Numbered from the stretch's first letter, positions 22,966-31,900 are shown. The stretch is 33,215 nt of DNA from Bacillota bacterium (GCA_023443285.1 JAEZVB010000115.1:1-33215); one strand, 5' to 3'. Notes: generated by a model from the sequence alone, not told the origin. Program-made: numbers and translations.

Positions 22966-25098
22966 ATGGGATTTTTAAAGAATCTAAAACAAAACTTGAA
23001 ATCTAGTTCTGTGGCGGGTAATTACATAAAGAGTGAGAAAAATTTCTGGGGTATCCGCAATCAACTCATTGTCCTATTTCTGGCAATTACAATCATTCCG
23101 TTAATAGTAGTGGGCTTTTTTATTGATAGCAACATACGCAGCAGTGCTCAAGCAGATTTTGCTAAAGCGACTTCGCATGAAGTTAATCAGTTAGATAATG
23201 CGATTGTTATATTTTTTGATGGAATGAAAAAAAATCTTAAGATGGTGGCTGATAGTCCCAATACTCGCCTGACAGACGGAAAAATTACCTCATACATAAA
23301 TAAACCAGGTGCCGCTGATGGCATGGTACAAATGAAGCCTTTAGAGACTGGTGGGTATGAAGCCAATCTTTATCAGTCTTTTGAACAGATGGTGAAGGCC
23401 CATCCCGAAATCTCTGTAGTTTCCTTGGGAACTTCGGATGGCGGCTACCTTCAATATCCTGCCATACCGAGGAAAACCGGGTATGATTCTCGCAGCCGGG
23501 ATTGGTATAAAGATACTGTCAAGCAACCCGATAAATTAGTAGTAACCGATCCTTTTCTAACATCTAAAGGTATTCCTACTATTGGCATTTTTACGACGAT
23601 TCGAAATCAGGATAATTCGCTAAAGGGCGTTTTAGGCTTTAATATTGACTTGCCGGTAATTACCGAGATGATAAAAAATATCAAGATCGGGGAAACCGGC
23701 TATGTAATTCTCCTTGATTCCAAGGATACAATAATTGCTCATCCGAAGAATGCAGCTTTGAACTTTAAAAATGTCAAAGAAATGCAGGTTGAGGCTTTCA
23801 ATAATATTAATAATATGACCGGGTCATCTGTTGAAGTAACAATGGATGGGGTTAAGCACTTTGCTAATGTAGTGGTATCACCAACTACCGGGTGGAAATA
23901 TCTTTGTTTAGTTGATAAGAAGGAAGTGCTGGCCGGGGCGGCTAAATTACAGCAATTGATAATGATTACCACGATCCTTACGATTCTTCTGGTGTTAGTC
24001 ATTGCGTTTTTTGTGTCAAATAAAATTGCCCAACCATTGATTACAATGGTGGAATTTTGTGGTGAACTTGCTGACGGTGATTTTCGTGATAAACCACGTA
24101 GGCTGCAGAGAAAAGATGAATTAGGTCAATTAGGCGATGCCCTGGTAAATATGCGGGGAAAACTGCGGACAATATTGAAAAAGGTTAATGAGTCTGCAGA
24201 AACAGTGGCCGCTTCTTCTGAACAATTAACTGCCAGCGCCGAACAGTCCGCTCTGGTTGTAACGCAGGTGGCTAGTGCAATTAGTGATGTGGCGGCCGGT
24301 GCAGAAAAACAGCTAAAAGAAGTGGATGAGGCTTCCGCCGTAGTGGAGCAGATGTCTGCCGGTATTCAGCAAGTAGCTGCAAGTACCAACCAGGTTGCCG
24401 GTAATTCCGCGCAAGCTGCACAAAAGGCCAAAGAGGGTGACAAATCTGTCGAAAAGGCAGTTAGTCAAATGGCTCACATTGAACAGACTGTCAACAATTC
24501 GGCGCAAGTCGTTGCTAATTTGGGTGAAAGATCAAAAGAAATCGGTCAGATTGTTGATACGATTTCCGGTATTGCCGGACAGACAAACCTACTGGCGCTC
24601 AATGCTGCCATTGAGGCCGCTAGAGCTGGCGAGCAGGGAAAAGGATTTGCTGTTGTCGCAGAAGAAGTTCGTAAGCTTGCCGAACAATCCCAGGAGGCTG
24701 CCAAACAAATCGCGGCATTAATTGGCGAAATTCAGGGAGATACTGATAAAGCTGTTATTGCTATGAACGAGGGTACCCGTGAAGTTAAGGTTGGGACTGA
24801 GGTTGTCACCACGGCAGGCATTGCATTTAAGGAAATTGTGACACTGGTAAGCCAAGTCTCCGAACAAGTGAGAGAGATTTCGGCCGCTATTCAACAAATG
24901 GCTGGCAGCAGTCAGCAAATTGTAGCCTCGGTGAAAGAAATCGACGGGCACAGCAAGACCGCAGTGGGACAAGCCCAGACAGTGTCGGCGGCTACAGAAG
25001 AGCAAGCGGCATCTATGGAGGAGATTACTTCGTCCAGCCAAAGTCTGGCTATGCTAGCTCAAGATCTTCAGACAGCTGTTAGCCGCTTCCGCGTGTAG
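22966..25098 (+). CDS. Methyl-accepting chemotaxis protein with dCache ligand domain
   Basis: The 710-residue receptor has an N-terminal membrane segment (about 30-50), a periplasmic dCache domain with RSRDWY and GVLGFNIDL, a second membrane segment (about 335-355), HAMP and a long coiled coil. The conserved tip is near residue 540 (SGIAGQTNLLALNAAIEAAR, then GEQGKGFAVVAEEVRKLAEQS). The R-x-W-Y and Asp residues recall the amino-acid-binding dCache motif, although one aromatic ligand position looks changed (VVTDPFL). It signals through the CheW encoded directly upstream. There is no terminal pentapeptide for methyltransferase docking. Confidence 0.95.
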   Translation: MGFLKNLKQNLKSSSVAGNYIKSEKNFWGIRNQLIVLFLAITIIPLIVVGFFIDSNIRSSAQADFAKATSHEVNQLDNAIVIFFDGMKKNLKMVADSPNTRLTDGKITSYINKPGAADGMVQMKPLETGGYEANLYQSFEQMVKAHPEISVVSLGTSDGGYLQYPAIPRKTGYDSRSRDWYKDTVKQPDKLVVTDPFLTSKGIPTIGIFTTIRNQDNSLKGVLGFNIDLPVITEMIKNIKIGETGYVILLDSKDTIIAHPKNAALNFKNVKEMQVEAFNNINNMTGSSVEVTMDGVKHFANVVVSPTTGWKYLCLVDKKEVLAGAAKLQQLIMITTILTILLVLVIAFFVSNKIAQPLITMVEFCGELADGDFRDKPRRLQRKDELGQLGDALVNMRGKLRTILKKVNESAETVAASSEQLTASAEQSALVVTQVASAISDVAAGAEKQLKEVDEASAVVEQMSAGIQQVAASTNQVAGNSAQAAQKAKEGDKSVEKAVSQMAHIEQTVNNSAQVVANLGERSKEIGQIVDTISGIAGQTNLLALNAAIEAARAGEQGKGFAVVAEEVRKLAEQSQEAAKQIAALIGEIQGDTDKAVIAMNEGTREVKVGTEVVTTAGIAFKEIVTLVSQVSEQVREISAAIQQMAGSSQQIVASVKEIDGHSKTAVGQAQTVSAATEEQAASMEEITSSSQSLAMLAQDLQTAVSRFRV

Positions 25099-25192
25099 TA
25101 TTGGACATTTCTTATATAGTCAAATGGTACTGATTACCACTTTTTTTGAAAAGCAGGCCATTGATATGTCAAGGATTGTAATTTATATGAAG

Positions 25193-25233
25193 AAGGAACA
25201 TTCACAGGAACTTAGTGTGAATGTTCCTTTTTA
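25193..25233 (+). terminator. Terminator after the chemoreceptor gene
   Basis: A 14-base-pair stem (25193-25206 with 25216-25229) with a 9-base loop is followed by T-rich sequence. It closes the cheW-receptor operon. Confidence 0.85.
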
Positions 25234-25331
25234 GTTTGCCGGTAAGTCTGCTAAAAAGATTATTATTACATAAAATGGACACTTTAAGAAATAGAATATA
25301 AAAGAAAAAGAGCAGAGGGAGAACGGGATTT

Positions 25332-25442
25332 ATGAGAACCAAATTTTTAGAAAAAGTAGCTGATAATGAAGCTTTTACAATAGTCCTACTTGGAATTGGT
25401 ATTGTTTTTGTTGTTACAATAGGTTTTTGCTTGTTGATATAA
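25332..25442 (+). CDS. Small single-span membrane protein (36 aa)
   Basis: The ATG at 25332 is preceded by GAGGGAG (25315-25321). The 36-residue product has a short charged N-terminus (MRTKFLEKVADNEAF) and a single hydrophobic helix (TIVLLGIGIVFVVTIGFCLL). It is the only convincing frame between the receptor terminator and the M23 gene. No family is recognised; it may be a membrane-bound regulatory peptide. Confidence 0.5.
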   Translation: MRTKFLEKVADNEAFTIVLLGIGIVFVVTIGFCLLI

Positions 25443-25578
25443 TGGAATAGTAAAATATACTTTGGATTTTTTTATTGCATTATATACTATTGGCATTTAT
25501 AATTATTTAGACGAAGTCTCCAATACATATTTTGGGAATGCCTAGAAGGTGTGATTATTAAAAGGAGAAGAATCAGTA

Positions 25579-26217
25579 ATGCGTATTCCTAGTAAAATTC
25601 AAAATAAGCTGAACGTAAGCATTAGCCAGGTGACAGGTAATTCTGCCAAATGGCTTGTTTCATTACTATGTTTATTTACTATAGTTCTAATAGGCTTTTT
25701 TTCAAACTATCATCAGGCACGCAGTACTAATAGCATTGTAGTAACCGAGGTTGAAGCTATCCAGCCTAGCGAAGCTGGAACGGCTCAAGATATGGAAAGA
25801 ATGACGAAAAATGCAGCTGATTTGGCTGCTACACCGTCCATTTGGCCGACTGGTGGAGAGGTCACTTCGCGTTTCGGCTGGCGAAATTCGCCATGGGGTG
25901 ATAGTCGGGAATTGCATCAGGGCATTGACATTGCCAACAGTCTGGGCGCACCCGTTTTTGCCACTGCTGATGGCGAGGTTGTGCAGAGTGGCTGGTCTGG
26001 CGGTTATGGCAATATCGTGCAAATTAGTCATGGTAATGGTATTGAAACTATTTATGGTCATAATTCGCGCGTATTAGTTAACGCCGGTCAATATGTAAAA
26101 AAAGGGCAAGTTATTGCTAATCTAGGAAGCACTGGTAGAAGTACAGGCCCACATCTTCATTATGAAATTAGAGTAAATGGCACAGCTGTTGATCCTATTC
26201 GTTTTTTGGTTCTGTAG
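25579..26217 (+). CDS. M23-family peptidoglycan endopeptidase, membrane-anchored
   Basis: The 212-residue protein has an N-terminal hydrophobic anchor (KWLVSLLCLFTIVLIGFFSNY) and a short spacer. The LytM-type domain then reads TSRFGWRNSPWG, HQGIDIA (His and Asp zinc ligands), GNGIETIYGHNS and GPHLHYEIRV (the HxH zinc ligand), ending DPIRFL. All zinc residues are present. Such enzymes cut peptide crosslinks in peptidoglycan in the periplasm. There is no long coiled-coil region. AAAGGAG precedes the ATG. The neighbouring glucosaminidase and FliG-N-like genes suggest a wall or flagellar context. Confidence 0.92.
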   Translation: MRIPSKIQNKLNVSISQVTGNSAKWLVSLLCLFTIVLIGFFSNYHQARSTNSIVVTEVEAIQPSEAGTAQDMERMTKNAADLAATPSIWPTGGEVTSRFGWRNSPWGDSRELHQGIDIANSLGAPVFATADGEVVQSGWSGGYGNIVQISHGNGIETIYGHNSRVLVNAGQYVKKGQVIANLGSTGRSTGPHLHYEIRVNGTAVDPIRFLVL

Positions 26218-26344
26218 TCAAGTAGAGTAGATCATTGAAACAGCTCTATTGTACATGGTGGCAATGGGCTGCTTACATTTGGGCTACATGATCACATGCT
26301 GCATGGAAGTTCTTGTATCGGCAACACACAAGGAGGACTTGAGG

Positions 26345-26635
26345 TTGAATTCCGTTCAAAAAGTAGCCGCCTTTCTTTTAATAATTGGTTTGGAAAAAGG
26401 TAAAAAGGTCATGGCGTTGATGGATAGCGGTGAGATTAAAAATATTGTTGCAGAACTTAACAAACTATCAGAGCTTTCACCCACTATACAAGAGCATGTC
26501 CGGAATGAATTTGGGCAAATGGGCTATGAAACAGATATGAGTCCTGCAGATACGCTGTATGTTCTGCGGCAGTTGTTCAACGGCAGCAAAATTAGCAATA
26601 GCAATAAAGAGAAAAATGCCTATCGTAAAATGTGA
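26345..26635 (+). CDS. Stand-alone FliG N-terminal-domain-like protein (96 aa)
   Basis: Reading from TTG at 26345, well spaced from AAGGAGG (26330-26336), gives 96 residues. The start (NSVQKVAAFLLIIGLEKGKKVMALMDSGEIKNIVAELNKLSELSP) resembles the FliG N-terminal domain, with a helix pair and a short acidic loop. Full FliG is over 300 residues with middle and C-terminal torque domains; here the frame ends soon after, with a polar tail (NSNKEKNAYRKM). A longer frame beginning at 26249 lacks a ribosome binding site. The FliG match is from memory of the domain; a switch-complex or MotB-like partner role is inference. Confidence 0.6.
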   Translation: MNSVQKVAAFLLIIGLEKGKKVMALMDSGEIKNIVAELNKLSELSPTIQEHVRNEFGQMGYETDMSPADTLYVLRQLFNGSKISNSNKEKNAYRKM

Positions 26636-26732
26636 CAAGTGTAATCTGCCTGTTGTAGTCGAGGCTGGATAAAGTAATGGGACTCATAAAAATGTACTGA
26701 ATATACTAAATCTAGAAAGGAAGGGATGCTAT

Positions 26733-26984
26733 ATGAAACCCCCAAGTGCTCTAGATCCGTATAATAGTAAGTGCTTAGAAGAGTTAGAGAAAAAGGCTGG
26801 GAAATTGGCCTCCTCTACCCAAGATACTATAATTGCCGGCAATTCTGTTGTAATATTTACAATGTTGGTTTTAGAAGAAGTTCTCAAACAACTTGCGTTA
26901 AATCCAATTACTAATTTGAATAACATCCTTACAGTAGCGAATAGTATTGCAACTTTAAACTCCAGTATACGTATCGATCCATGA
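26733..26984 (+). CDS. Hypothetical small protein (83 aa)
   Basis: The ATG at 26733 follows AAGGAAGGGA. The 83-residue product has a charged N-terminal helix (SKCLEELEKKAGKLASSTQD) and a mildly hydrophobic Leu/Asn-rich second half without a clear membrane span. It lies between the FliG-N-like gene and the glucosaminidase on the same strand. No family is recognised. Confidence 0.6.
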   Translation: MKPPSALDPYNSKCLEELEKKAGKLASSTQDTIIAGNSVVIFTMLVLEEVLKQLALNPITNLNNILTVANSIATLNSSIRIDP

Positions 26985-27098
26985 GGACCAGGGTCATAAG
27001 GTAAACTATGATTGAACTTCCTTTGTGCATGCAAGAGTATCTGGTACAGAGTGGAATTGGGAGAAATAGAAATATATAAGGGAAGTACGTAGAGATAA

Positions 27099-27713
27099 AT
27101 GCGCATTATAGCATTAGTTTTTATTTGTATGCTTTTAATTGTTCCGGTAACGCTTGCCGGATCAGACATAAAAGGGGATGAACTTAATACTAGCACGGTG
27201 TTTGACTTGTCAATTGCGGGGCCACCGTTGGCTACAAAAGAACAGTGTGTGCAGTATTTGCTTAGAAATAACCCATTTCCGGCGATTACCGTATCACCGG
27301 AAGAATTAGTCACCCTTTTTTATAAGGAGGCTATTGATGAAGGCATTCGCCCTGATATTGTATTTGCCCAAGCATTGCTTGAAACCGGCTATTTTAAATT
27401 TGGCGGCGATGTTGTGCCGTTGCAGAACAATTATTGTGGCTTAGGCACAACTGGCAACGGAAGAGGTGGCGCATGGTTTTTTTCCGCTCAAATTGGAGTC
27501 AGAGCACAGGTGCAGCATTTATTGGGCTATTCTTCTAAAATACTGCCCAAAAAGGAAATTGTCGATCCGCGGTATACACTGCTGAAAAATAGCCCAAATT
27601 TTGGTGGGGTAAAAACATGGACAGAGCTCAATGGTAAGTGGGCTGTGCCGGGTAATAACTATGGTCAAAAGATTTTGAAAATCCATGAAAAAATTATGCG
27701 GGAAGGCAGTTAA
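27099..27713 (+). CDS. GH73-type N-acetylglucosaminidase
   Basis: The 204-residue protein has a signal peptide (MRIIALVFICMLLIVPVTLAG) followed by a glucosaminidase domain. This includes EGIRPDIVFAQALLETGYFKFGG with the likely catalytic Glu in LLET, NNYCGLGTTG, GVRAQVQHLLGY and WAVPGNNYGQKI. Members such as FlgJ and LytG cleave the glycan strands of peptidoglycan. Here no FlgJ rod-scaffold domain is fused. The ribosome binding site is weak (GGAAGT). It acts in the periplasm, possibly with the M23 endopeptidase encoded nearby. A terminator follows. Confidence 0.88.
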   Translation: MRIIALVFICMLLIVPVTLAGSDIKGDELNTSTVFDLSIAGPPLATKEQCVQYLLRNNPFPAITVSPEELVTLFYKEAIDEGIRPDIVFAQALLETGYFKFGGDVVPLQNNYCGLGTTGNGRGGAWFFSAQIGVRAQVQHLLGYSSKILPKKEIVDPRYTLLKNSPNFGGVKTWTELNGKWAVPGNNYGQKILKIHEKIMREGS

Positions 27714-27726
27714 TACCAGTACTCTG

Positions 27727-27765
27727 ATAAACTTCACTGAAATAGTAGTGAAGTTTATTTTTTTT
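27727..27765 (+). terminator. Terminator after the glucosaminidase gene
   Basis: ATAAACTTCACT (27727-27738) pairs perfectly with AGTGAAGTTTAT (27747-27758) around an 8-base loop, followed by a run of T. Confidence 0.9.
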
Positions 27766-27802
27766 GTTGATTTTGGAGAAAATATAGATTATTATATAGA
27801 CA

Positions 27803-27833
27803 TAACCCCCTCCTGGGGGGGTGGGTATATAAT
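27803..27833 (+). promoter_or_regulatory. CsoR/CstR-type operator and -10 element
   Basis: The G/C tract TAACCCCCTCCTGGGGGGG followed by TGGGTA is a pseudo-palindrome of C-run and G-run arms, the usual form of CsoR-family operators. TATAAT lies directly after it (27828-27833), so a bound repressor would cover the promoter. The repressor gene starts 54 bases downstream and would be autoregulated. Confidence 0.7.
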
Positions 27834-27887
27834 TTGTGATATATGTTTAATTATTCTAGTACTACTATCCAGTAGGAGGAGTTCAAA

Positions 27888-28163
27888 ATGGCCAGTGAAC
27901 AGATGAAAAAAAGTGTGCTGCAACGCTTAGGCACAATTAAAGGTCACATTACCGGTATTGAAAAAATGGTGGAAGAAGACAAGAATTGTGAGGATATTCT
28001 TTTTCAGTTGAATGCCGTAATGGGTGCCGTGAATAAATTAGGTGCGCATATACTGGAAGGTTATACAGAAGCCTGTCTGAAAGATGTTGATATTGAGGAT
28101 GCAAAATCACGTGACCGAATTGAAAAATTGACCAAAACCATGATAGCTATGTTGAAAAAATAA
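27888..28163 (+). CDS. cstR: CstR-type persulfide-sensing repressor (CsoR/DUF156 family)
   Basis: The 91-residue helical repressor has the family stretch LQRLGTIKGHITGIEKMVEEDKNCEDIL and a second conserved helix. Cys34 and Cys63 are 29 apart, the spacing of the reactive pair in CstR; the position 25 after the first Cys, which is the copper-binding His in CsoR, is Tyr59 here. That points to a persulfide or disulfide sensor rather than a copper sensor. GGAGGAG precedes the ATG. It is followed by polyferredoxins and a CoA-disulfide reductase-rhodanese, which fits sulfane-sulfur stress. It presumably represses its own operon through the G-tract site. Confidence 0.85.
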   Translation: MASEQMKKSVLQRLGTIKGHITGIEKMVEEDKNCEDILFQLNAVMGAVNKLGAHILEGYTEACLKDVDIEDAKSRDRIEKLTKTMIAMLKK

Positions 28164-28178
28164 AATCAGAAGGATACT

Positions 28179-28850
28179 ATGCAAAACCAGCGTAGTAGAG
28201 GTGATGTTATGAGAAATTATGTACAACAATATGTATTTTGGATATTATTGATTTTCTTAGCGGTAGGTATTGTTTATCCCGCGATTGGTTTGCTTGCAAT
28301 TATATGTATGCTTGCGCCAGTCATAATGGCTCCGTATAAAGGCCGCTATTGGTGTGGGAATTTTTGTCCGCGCGGCAGCTTTTATGATAACGTAATTGCT
28401 AAGATATCGCCTAAAAAACCAATACCGGCTATTTTTCGCAGCAAGGGGTTTCGTATATTTATGGTTATGTTTATTATGGGTGTTTTTAGTGTGCAAATGT
28501 ATTATGCATGGGGAGACTTAGCTGCGATGGGAGCGGTATTTGTTCAAATTATCCTGATTACCACAATTGTCGGCATTGTGTTAGGCCTAATTTTTCATCA
28601 GCGAACTTGGTGTTCTTTCTGCCCGATGGGTACTTTGGCTAGCTGGTTTAGTGCTAAACCCAAGCCAATGCCGCTAAAGGTGAAAGATTCCTGCGTAGAT
28701 TGCAAGCTCTGTACAACTGCATGTCCGCTACAATTGACCCCGTATATTGAAAAGGGAAATACACAAGGGTTTACACATAGCGATTGTTTAAAATGTAATC
28801 GCTGTGTTAAAAAATGTCCAAAGAAAGCGCTATCATTTCAAAATAGTTAG
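28179..28850 (+). CDS. NapH-like membrane polyferredoxin
   Basis: The 223-residue protein has about four membrane segments. The loop motifs CGNFCPRGSFYDN and CSFCPMGTLASWF sit between them. A C-terminal double ferredoxin has CVDCKLCTTACP and CLKCNRCVKKCP. NapH/YccM-type proteins pass electrons between the quinone pool and cytoplasmic partners. The ATG at 28179 follows AGAAGGA; an ATG at 28209, with its own AGAGGTG, is also possible and begins just before the first membrane helix. It lies between the repressor and the CoA-disulfide reductase, and its partner in electron transfer is unknown. Confidence 0.88.
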   Translation: MQNQRSRGDVMRNYVQQYVFWILLIFLAVGIVYPAIGLLAIICMLAPVIMAPYKGRYWCGNFCPRGSFYDNVIAKISPKKPIPAIFRSKGFRIFMVMFIMGVFSVQMYYAWGDLAAMGAVFVQIILITTIVGIVLGLIFHQRTWCSFCPMGTLASWFSAKPKPMPLKVKDSCVDCKLCTTACPLQLTPYIEKGNTQGFTHSDCLKCNRCVKKCPKKALSFQNS

Positions 28851-28862
28851 GGAGGGATTGTT

Positions 28863-30545
28863 GTGAAGAAGATTGTAGTGATTGGTGGGGTCGCGGCCGG
28901 GCTTAAAGCTGCTGCTAAGGTGCGCAGGTGTGATCCTCAGGCCAAAATTACTGTGTTGGAAAGAGGTAAAATTGTATCTTATGGTGCTTGCGGCATGCCA
29001 TATTATGTGGGTGGAGACGTAAACGACATCGAAGATTTGATGAAGACACCGGCAGGCATTGTACGCAGTCCCGGATTTTTCAAAAATGTGAAGGATATTG
29101 ATGTATTAATTCAAACAAAAGCTACCAATATTGACAGACAGGCAAAGATAGTGAAAGTGAAAAATCTTGCCACTGGAGAAGAGGATGCCATACCTTACGA
29201 TAAATTGGTTATTGCAACTGGGGCTTCAGCGGTAAAACCACCATTGCCAGGAGTGGAATTGGGTAATATTTTTTCGCTGTGGCATCCGGATGATGCTAAA
29301 GCAATCCGGCAGGGAATTGAGGACGGGAAGTTTAAGAGCGCCGTAATTATCGGTGCAGGTCTGATCGGTATGGAAATGGCTGAAGCATTAAATAACAGGC
29401 ATTTGCAGGTAACAGTTGTAGAAATGAAGGAGCAGATATTCCCGGCCTTTCTTGATGGTGAAATTGCTGCAATAGCAGCTAAGTATGTGAGCGAGCAGGG
29501 TATTGCCCTGCAAACTGGAGAAACGGTAAAGAAATTTGTTGGCGAAAATGTTGTGACTGCGGTTGAGACCGATCAACGTACGATTGCGGCTGATCTTGTT
29601 ATTTTGGCAGTTGGTGCACGCCCCAACGTGGAGCTGGCCAAGAAAGCAGGGCTGGCTATCGGTACAACAGGCGCTATTAGTGTGGACGAAGAAATGCGTA
29701 CAAGCGATCCTGATATCTATGCTGGCGGCGATTGTGTAGAAAATAGTAATATGGTATCAGGACAAAAAGTATTTGCGCCTATGGGGTCAACTGCCAACAA
29801 GCATGGGCGGGTCATTGGTGAAAATTTATGTGGAGCTCACGTCCGGTTTAAAGGAATACTCAACACGGTAGTAGCCAAAGTACACAATTTTACTGTTGGC
29901 AAAACAGGTATAAGCGAACGTGAGGCTAAGCAGCTTGGATATGATTATATTACTGCTATGGTTGCAGGTTCTGATAAGCCGCATTATATGCCTGGTGTAA
30001 AACCGATTACTGTAAAACTAATAGCTGAAGCCCAAACTGGAAAGGTTCTCGGGATGCAGGCAGTTGGTGAAGGCGAAGTCGCTAAACGCGTGGATGTGGT
30101 GGCAGCCGTGCTAACACTAGGCGGAACAATTGATGACTTATTTGATATTGATCTGTCTTATGCTCCGCCTTATAACTCACCTATTGACAATGTAGCGGTT
30201 GCTGCCAATGCCGTTATGAATAAGCTGGCAGGCAAACTTAAGGGTATTTCACCGCTAGTGGCTAAGGAAAAATTGGATACTGGCAAAGCTGTCTTCCTCG
30301 ATGTTCGTACTCCGGATGAATGTAAGCAGATATGTTTAGCTGATAATCCAAATATCAAATATATCCCCTTGGGGCAACTGCGCAGCCGATTAGGGGAATT
30401 GAAAAAAGAAGATGAAATCGTAGCCTTTTGCAAAATAAGCCTGCGAGGTTATGAAGCCGAAGGCATTTTGGAGGGAGCAGGCTTCGAAAACATTAAAGTC
30501 ATGGAAGGTGGTATTGTATCTTGGCCATTTGCCTGTAAGAAGTGA
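28863..30545 (+). CDS. CoA-disulfide/persulfide reductase fused to rhodanese domain
   Basis: The 560-residue protein has an N-terminal flavin disulfide reductase domain: VIGGVAAGLKAAAKVRR, then SYGACGMPYY with the reactive Cys43. The NAD motif IIGAGLIGMEMAEAL and the FAD motif DIYAGGDC follow, and then a dimer domain. From about residue 470 a rhodanese domain carries the catalytic Cys523 (VAFCKISLRG). Such fusions reduce CoA disulfides, CoA persulfides and polysulfide with NAD(P)H. GTG at 28863 follows AGGGAGGG. The repressor upstream and the polyferredoxins on both sides place it in a sulfane-sulfur or redox detoxification operon. Exact substrate preference is not readable. Confidence 0.92.
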   Translation: MKKIVVIGGVAAGLKAAAKVRRCDPQAKITVLERGKIVSYGACGMPYYVGGDVNDIEDLMKTPAGIVRSPGFFKNVKDIDVLIQTKATNIDRQAKIVKVKNLATGEEDAIPYDKLVIATGASAVKPPLPGVELGNIFSLWHPDDAKAIRQGIEDGKFKSAVIIGAGLIGMEMAEALNNRHLQVTVVEMKEQIFPAFLDGEIAAIAAKYVSEQGIALQTGETVKKFVGENVVTAVETDQRTIAADLVILAVGARPNVELAKKAGLAIGTTGAISVDEEMRTSDPDIYAGGDCVENSNMVSGQKVFAPMGSTANKHGRVIGENLCGAHVRFKGILNTVVAKVHNFTVGKTGISEREAKQLGYDYITAMVAGSDKPHYMPGVKPITVKLIAEAQTGKVLGMQAVGEGEVAKRVDVVAAVLTLGGTIDDLFDIDLSYAPPYNSPIDNVAVAANAVMNKLAGKLKGISPLVAKEKLDTGKAVFLDVRTPDECKQICLADNPNIKYIPLGQLRSRLGELKKEDEIVAFCKISLRGYEAEGILEGAGFENIKVMEGGIVSWPFACKK

Positions 30546-30596
30546 TAGAACAACCGTTTTAACAGTTTGAAATAATAGAAAGAGAGGGGGGCGGAT

Positions 30597-31700
30597 ATGA
30601 ATAGGTTACGCTTGGCGATTCAGACAGTATTTATTGTGTTAATGGCGTATATCGGGTACCGGCATCAGGTATTTGGCGGAGGACCCGATGGGGTTCCGCC
30701 CTTAGATGCTTATTGTATTTTTGGTGCACTGGAGACTCTTCCAACTTATTTATCTACAAGCAATTTTTTGCAAAAAACCGCTTCCAGTAACTTTTGGTTA
30801 CTTCTGGGATTAATTATTACAACTATTCTTGCCGGTGCAGTATTTTGTGGCTGGATATGCCCTTTAGGCGGACTGTCAGATTGGTTGTATAAAATGCGGC
30901 AAAAAGTGTTTGCACGCAAAATAGAATTCTCTCCTTCTATTGCTAAAGTATTAAGCTATGGTCGTTTTATTATGCTGGCAGGTATTGTGTATTTTTCTTG
31001 GCTGTTAAATCAATTATGGTTTGAAGACTATGATCCTTTCAAACAAATATTTCATATGAATGTGGAAGGTACTACCGGCTGGCTGATTATTGCAGGCTTC
31101 GTGATCATTTCACTCATAACGGAGCGGGCATGGTGCCGATTTTTGTGTCCTTTGGGAGCTTTTGCTGGTTTGCTTTCCCGACTAACAATATTTGAAATAG
31201 AACGTGATAGTACTTGTATTAACTGTAAAATATGTGACCGCAAATGTCCTGTGGGAATTACTGTTTCCGAGATAACACGTATGAAAGATACCCGGTGTAT
31301 TAAATGTATGGAATGTGTACCAGTTTGCCCGGTTCAGTCTTTGGAAGTTAGATCAGGTATTAATGGCGCATTTGCTAGAGTAAAGCCGCTTGCGTTTGCC
31401 GTGATGAGTGTTGTAATGTTTACTCTTATCGTGAGTGCTGTGCAGTTATCAGGTTATTGGAATCCAAAGAGTCCGAGCATAAAAGCTGTATCGCAAATAA
31501 CAAGTCCCAGTGAAATTAAAGGCTGGATGAAATGGGCTGATGTTATCGACACACTTAAGGTTAATGAACAGATGTTTACTAAAGAACTGGGATTACCGGA
31601 AAATATGGATAGAAATAAAACTGTGAAACAAATTTACAAAGAGTATTATATATCAGAAGAAAAATTCCGGCAGGCTGTAGCAAAATTCCAGAAGAAATAA
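30597..31700 (+). CDS. NapH/YccM-like membrane polyferredoxin with C-terminal extension
   Basis: The 367-residue protein has about five membrane segments. Loop motifs CGWICPLGGLSDWLYK and CRFLCPLGAFAGLLSR are followed by two ferredoxin motifs, CINCKICDRKCP and CIKCMECVPVCP. A further membrane segment (AVMSVVMFTLIVSAVQLSGY) leads to a C-terminal domain of about 80 residues (SPSEIKGWMKWADVIDTLKVN), probably periplasmic. That tail resembles the helical domain seen in some 4Fe-4S membrane proteins, but I cannot name it. GAGGGGGG precedes the ATG. It is the last gene before the terminator and probably works with the reductase upstream. Confidence 0.88.
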   Translation: MNRLRLAIQTVFIVLMAYIGYRHQVFGGGPDGVPPLDAYCIFGALETLPTYLSTSNFLQKTASSNFWLLLGLIITTILAGAVFCGWICPLGGLSDWLYKMRQKVFARKIEFSPSIAKVLSYGRFIMLAGIVYFSWLLNQLWFEDYDPFKQIFHMNVEGTTGWLIIAGFVIISLITERAWCRFLCPLGAFAGLLSRLTIFEIERDSTCINCKICDRKCPVGITVSEITRMKDTRCIKCMECVPVCPVQSLEVRSGINGAFARVKPLAFAVMSVVMFTLIVSAVQLSGYWNPKSPSIKAVSQITSPSEIKGWMKWADVIDTLKVNEQMFTKELGLPENMDRNKTVKQIYKEYYISEEKFRQAVAKFQKK

Positions 31701-31769
31701 AAATGGTAGTATATTGCTTTAAAGAGACACATTCGAGCAATTTATAAAAACAGGACTCTGTATAATATA

Positions 31770-31815
31770 AAATAGCCAGTTAAAGTAGCTGACATACTTT
31801 AACTGGCTATTTTAG
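31770..31815 (+). terminator. Terminator of the cstR operon
   Basis: A perfect 18-base-pair stem (31770-31787 with 31795-31812) around a 7-base loop is followed by TTTA. The A-rich left edge would also allow some use on the minus strand. Confidence 0.9.
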
Positions 31816-31900
31816 TGAAAATGATAACTAGAGTAACCCAGTAGAAGCAACTTATGGGGATGTGGTATGATAGTAATCAAGAGGAGGTGGTATACATTTA

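Noticed and set aside
27797..27833. TAGACA with TATAAT as a full promoter for cstR
   Set aside because: The spacing is about 25 bases, too long for a standard promoter; only the -10 and the operator were kept.
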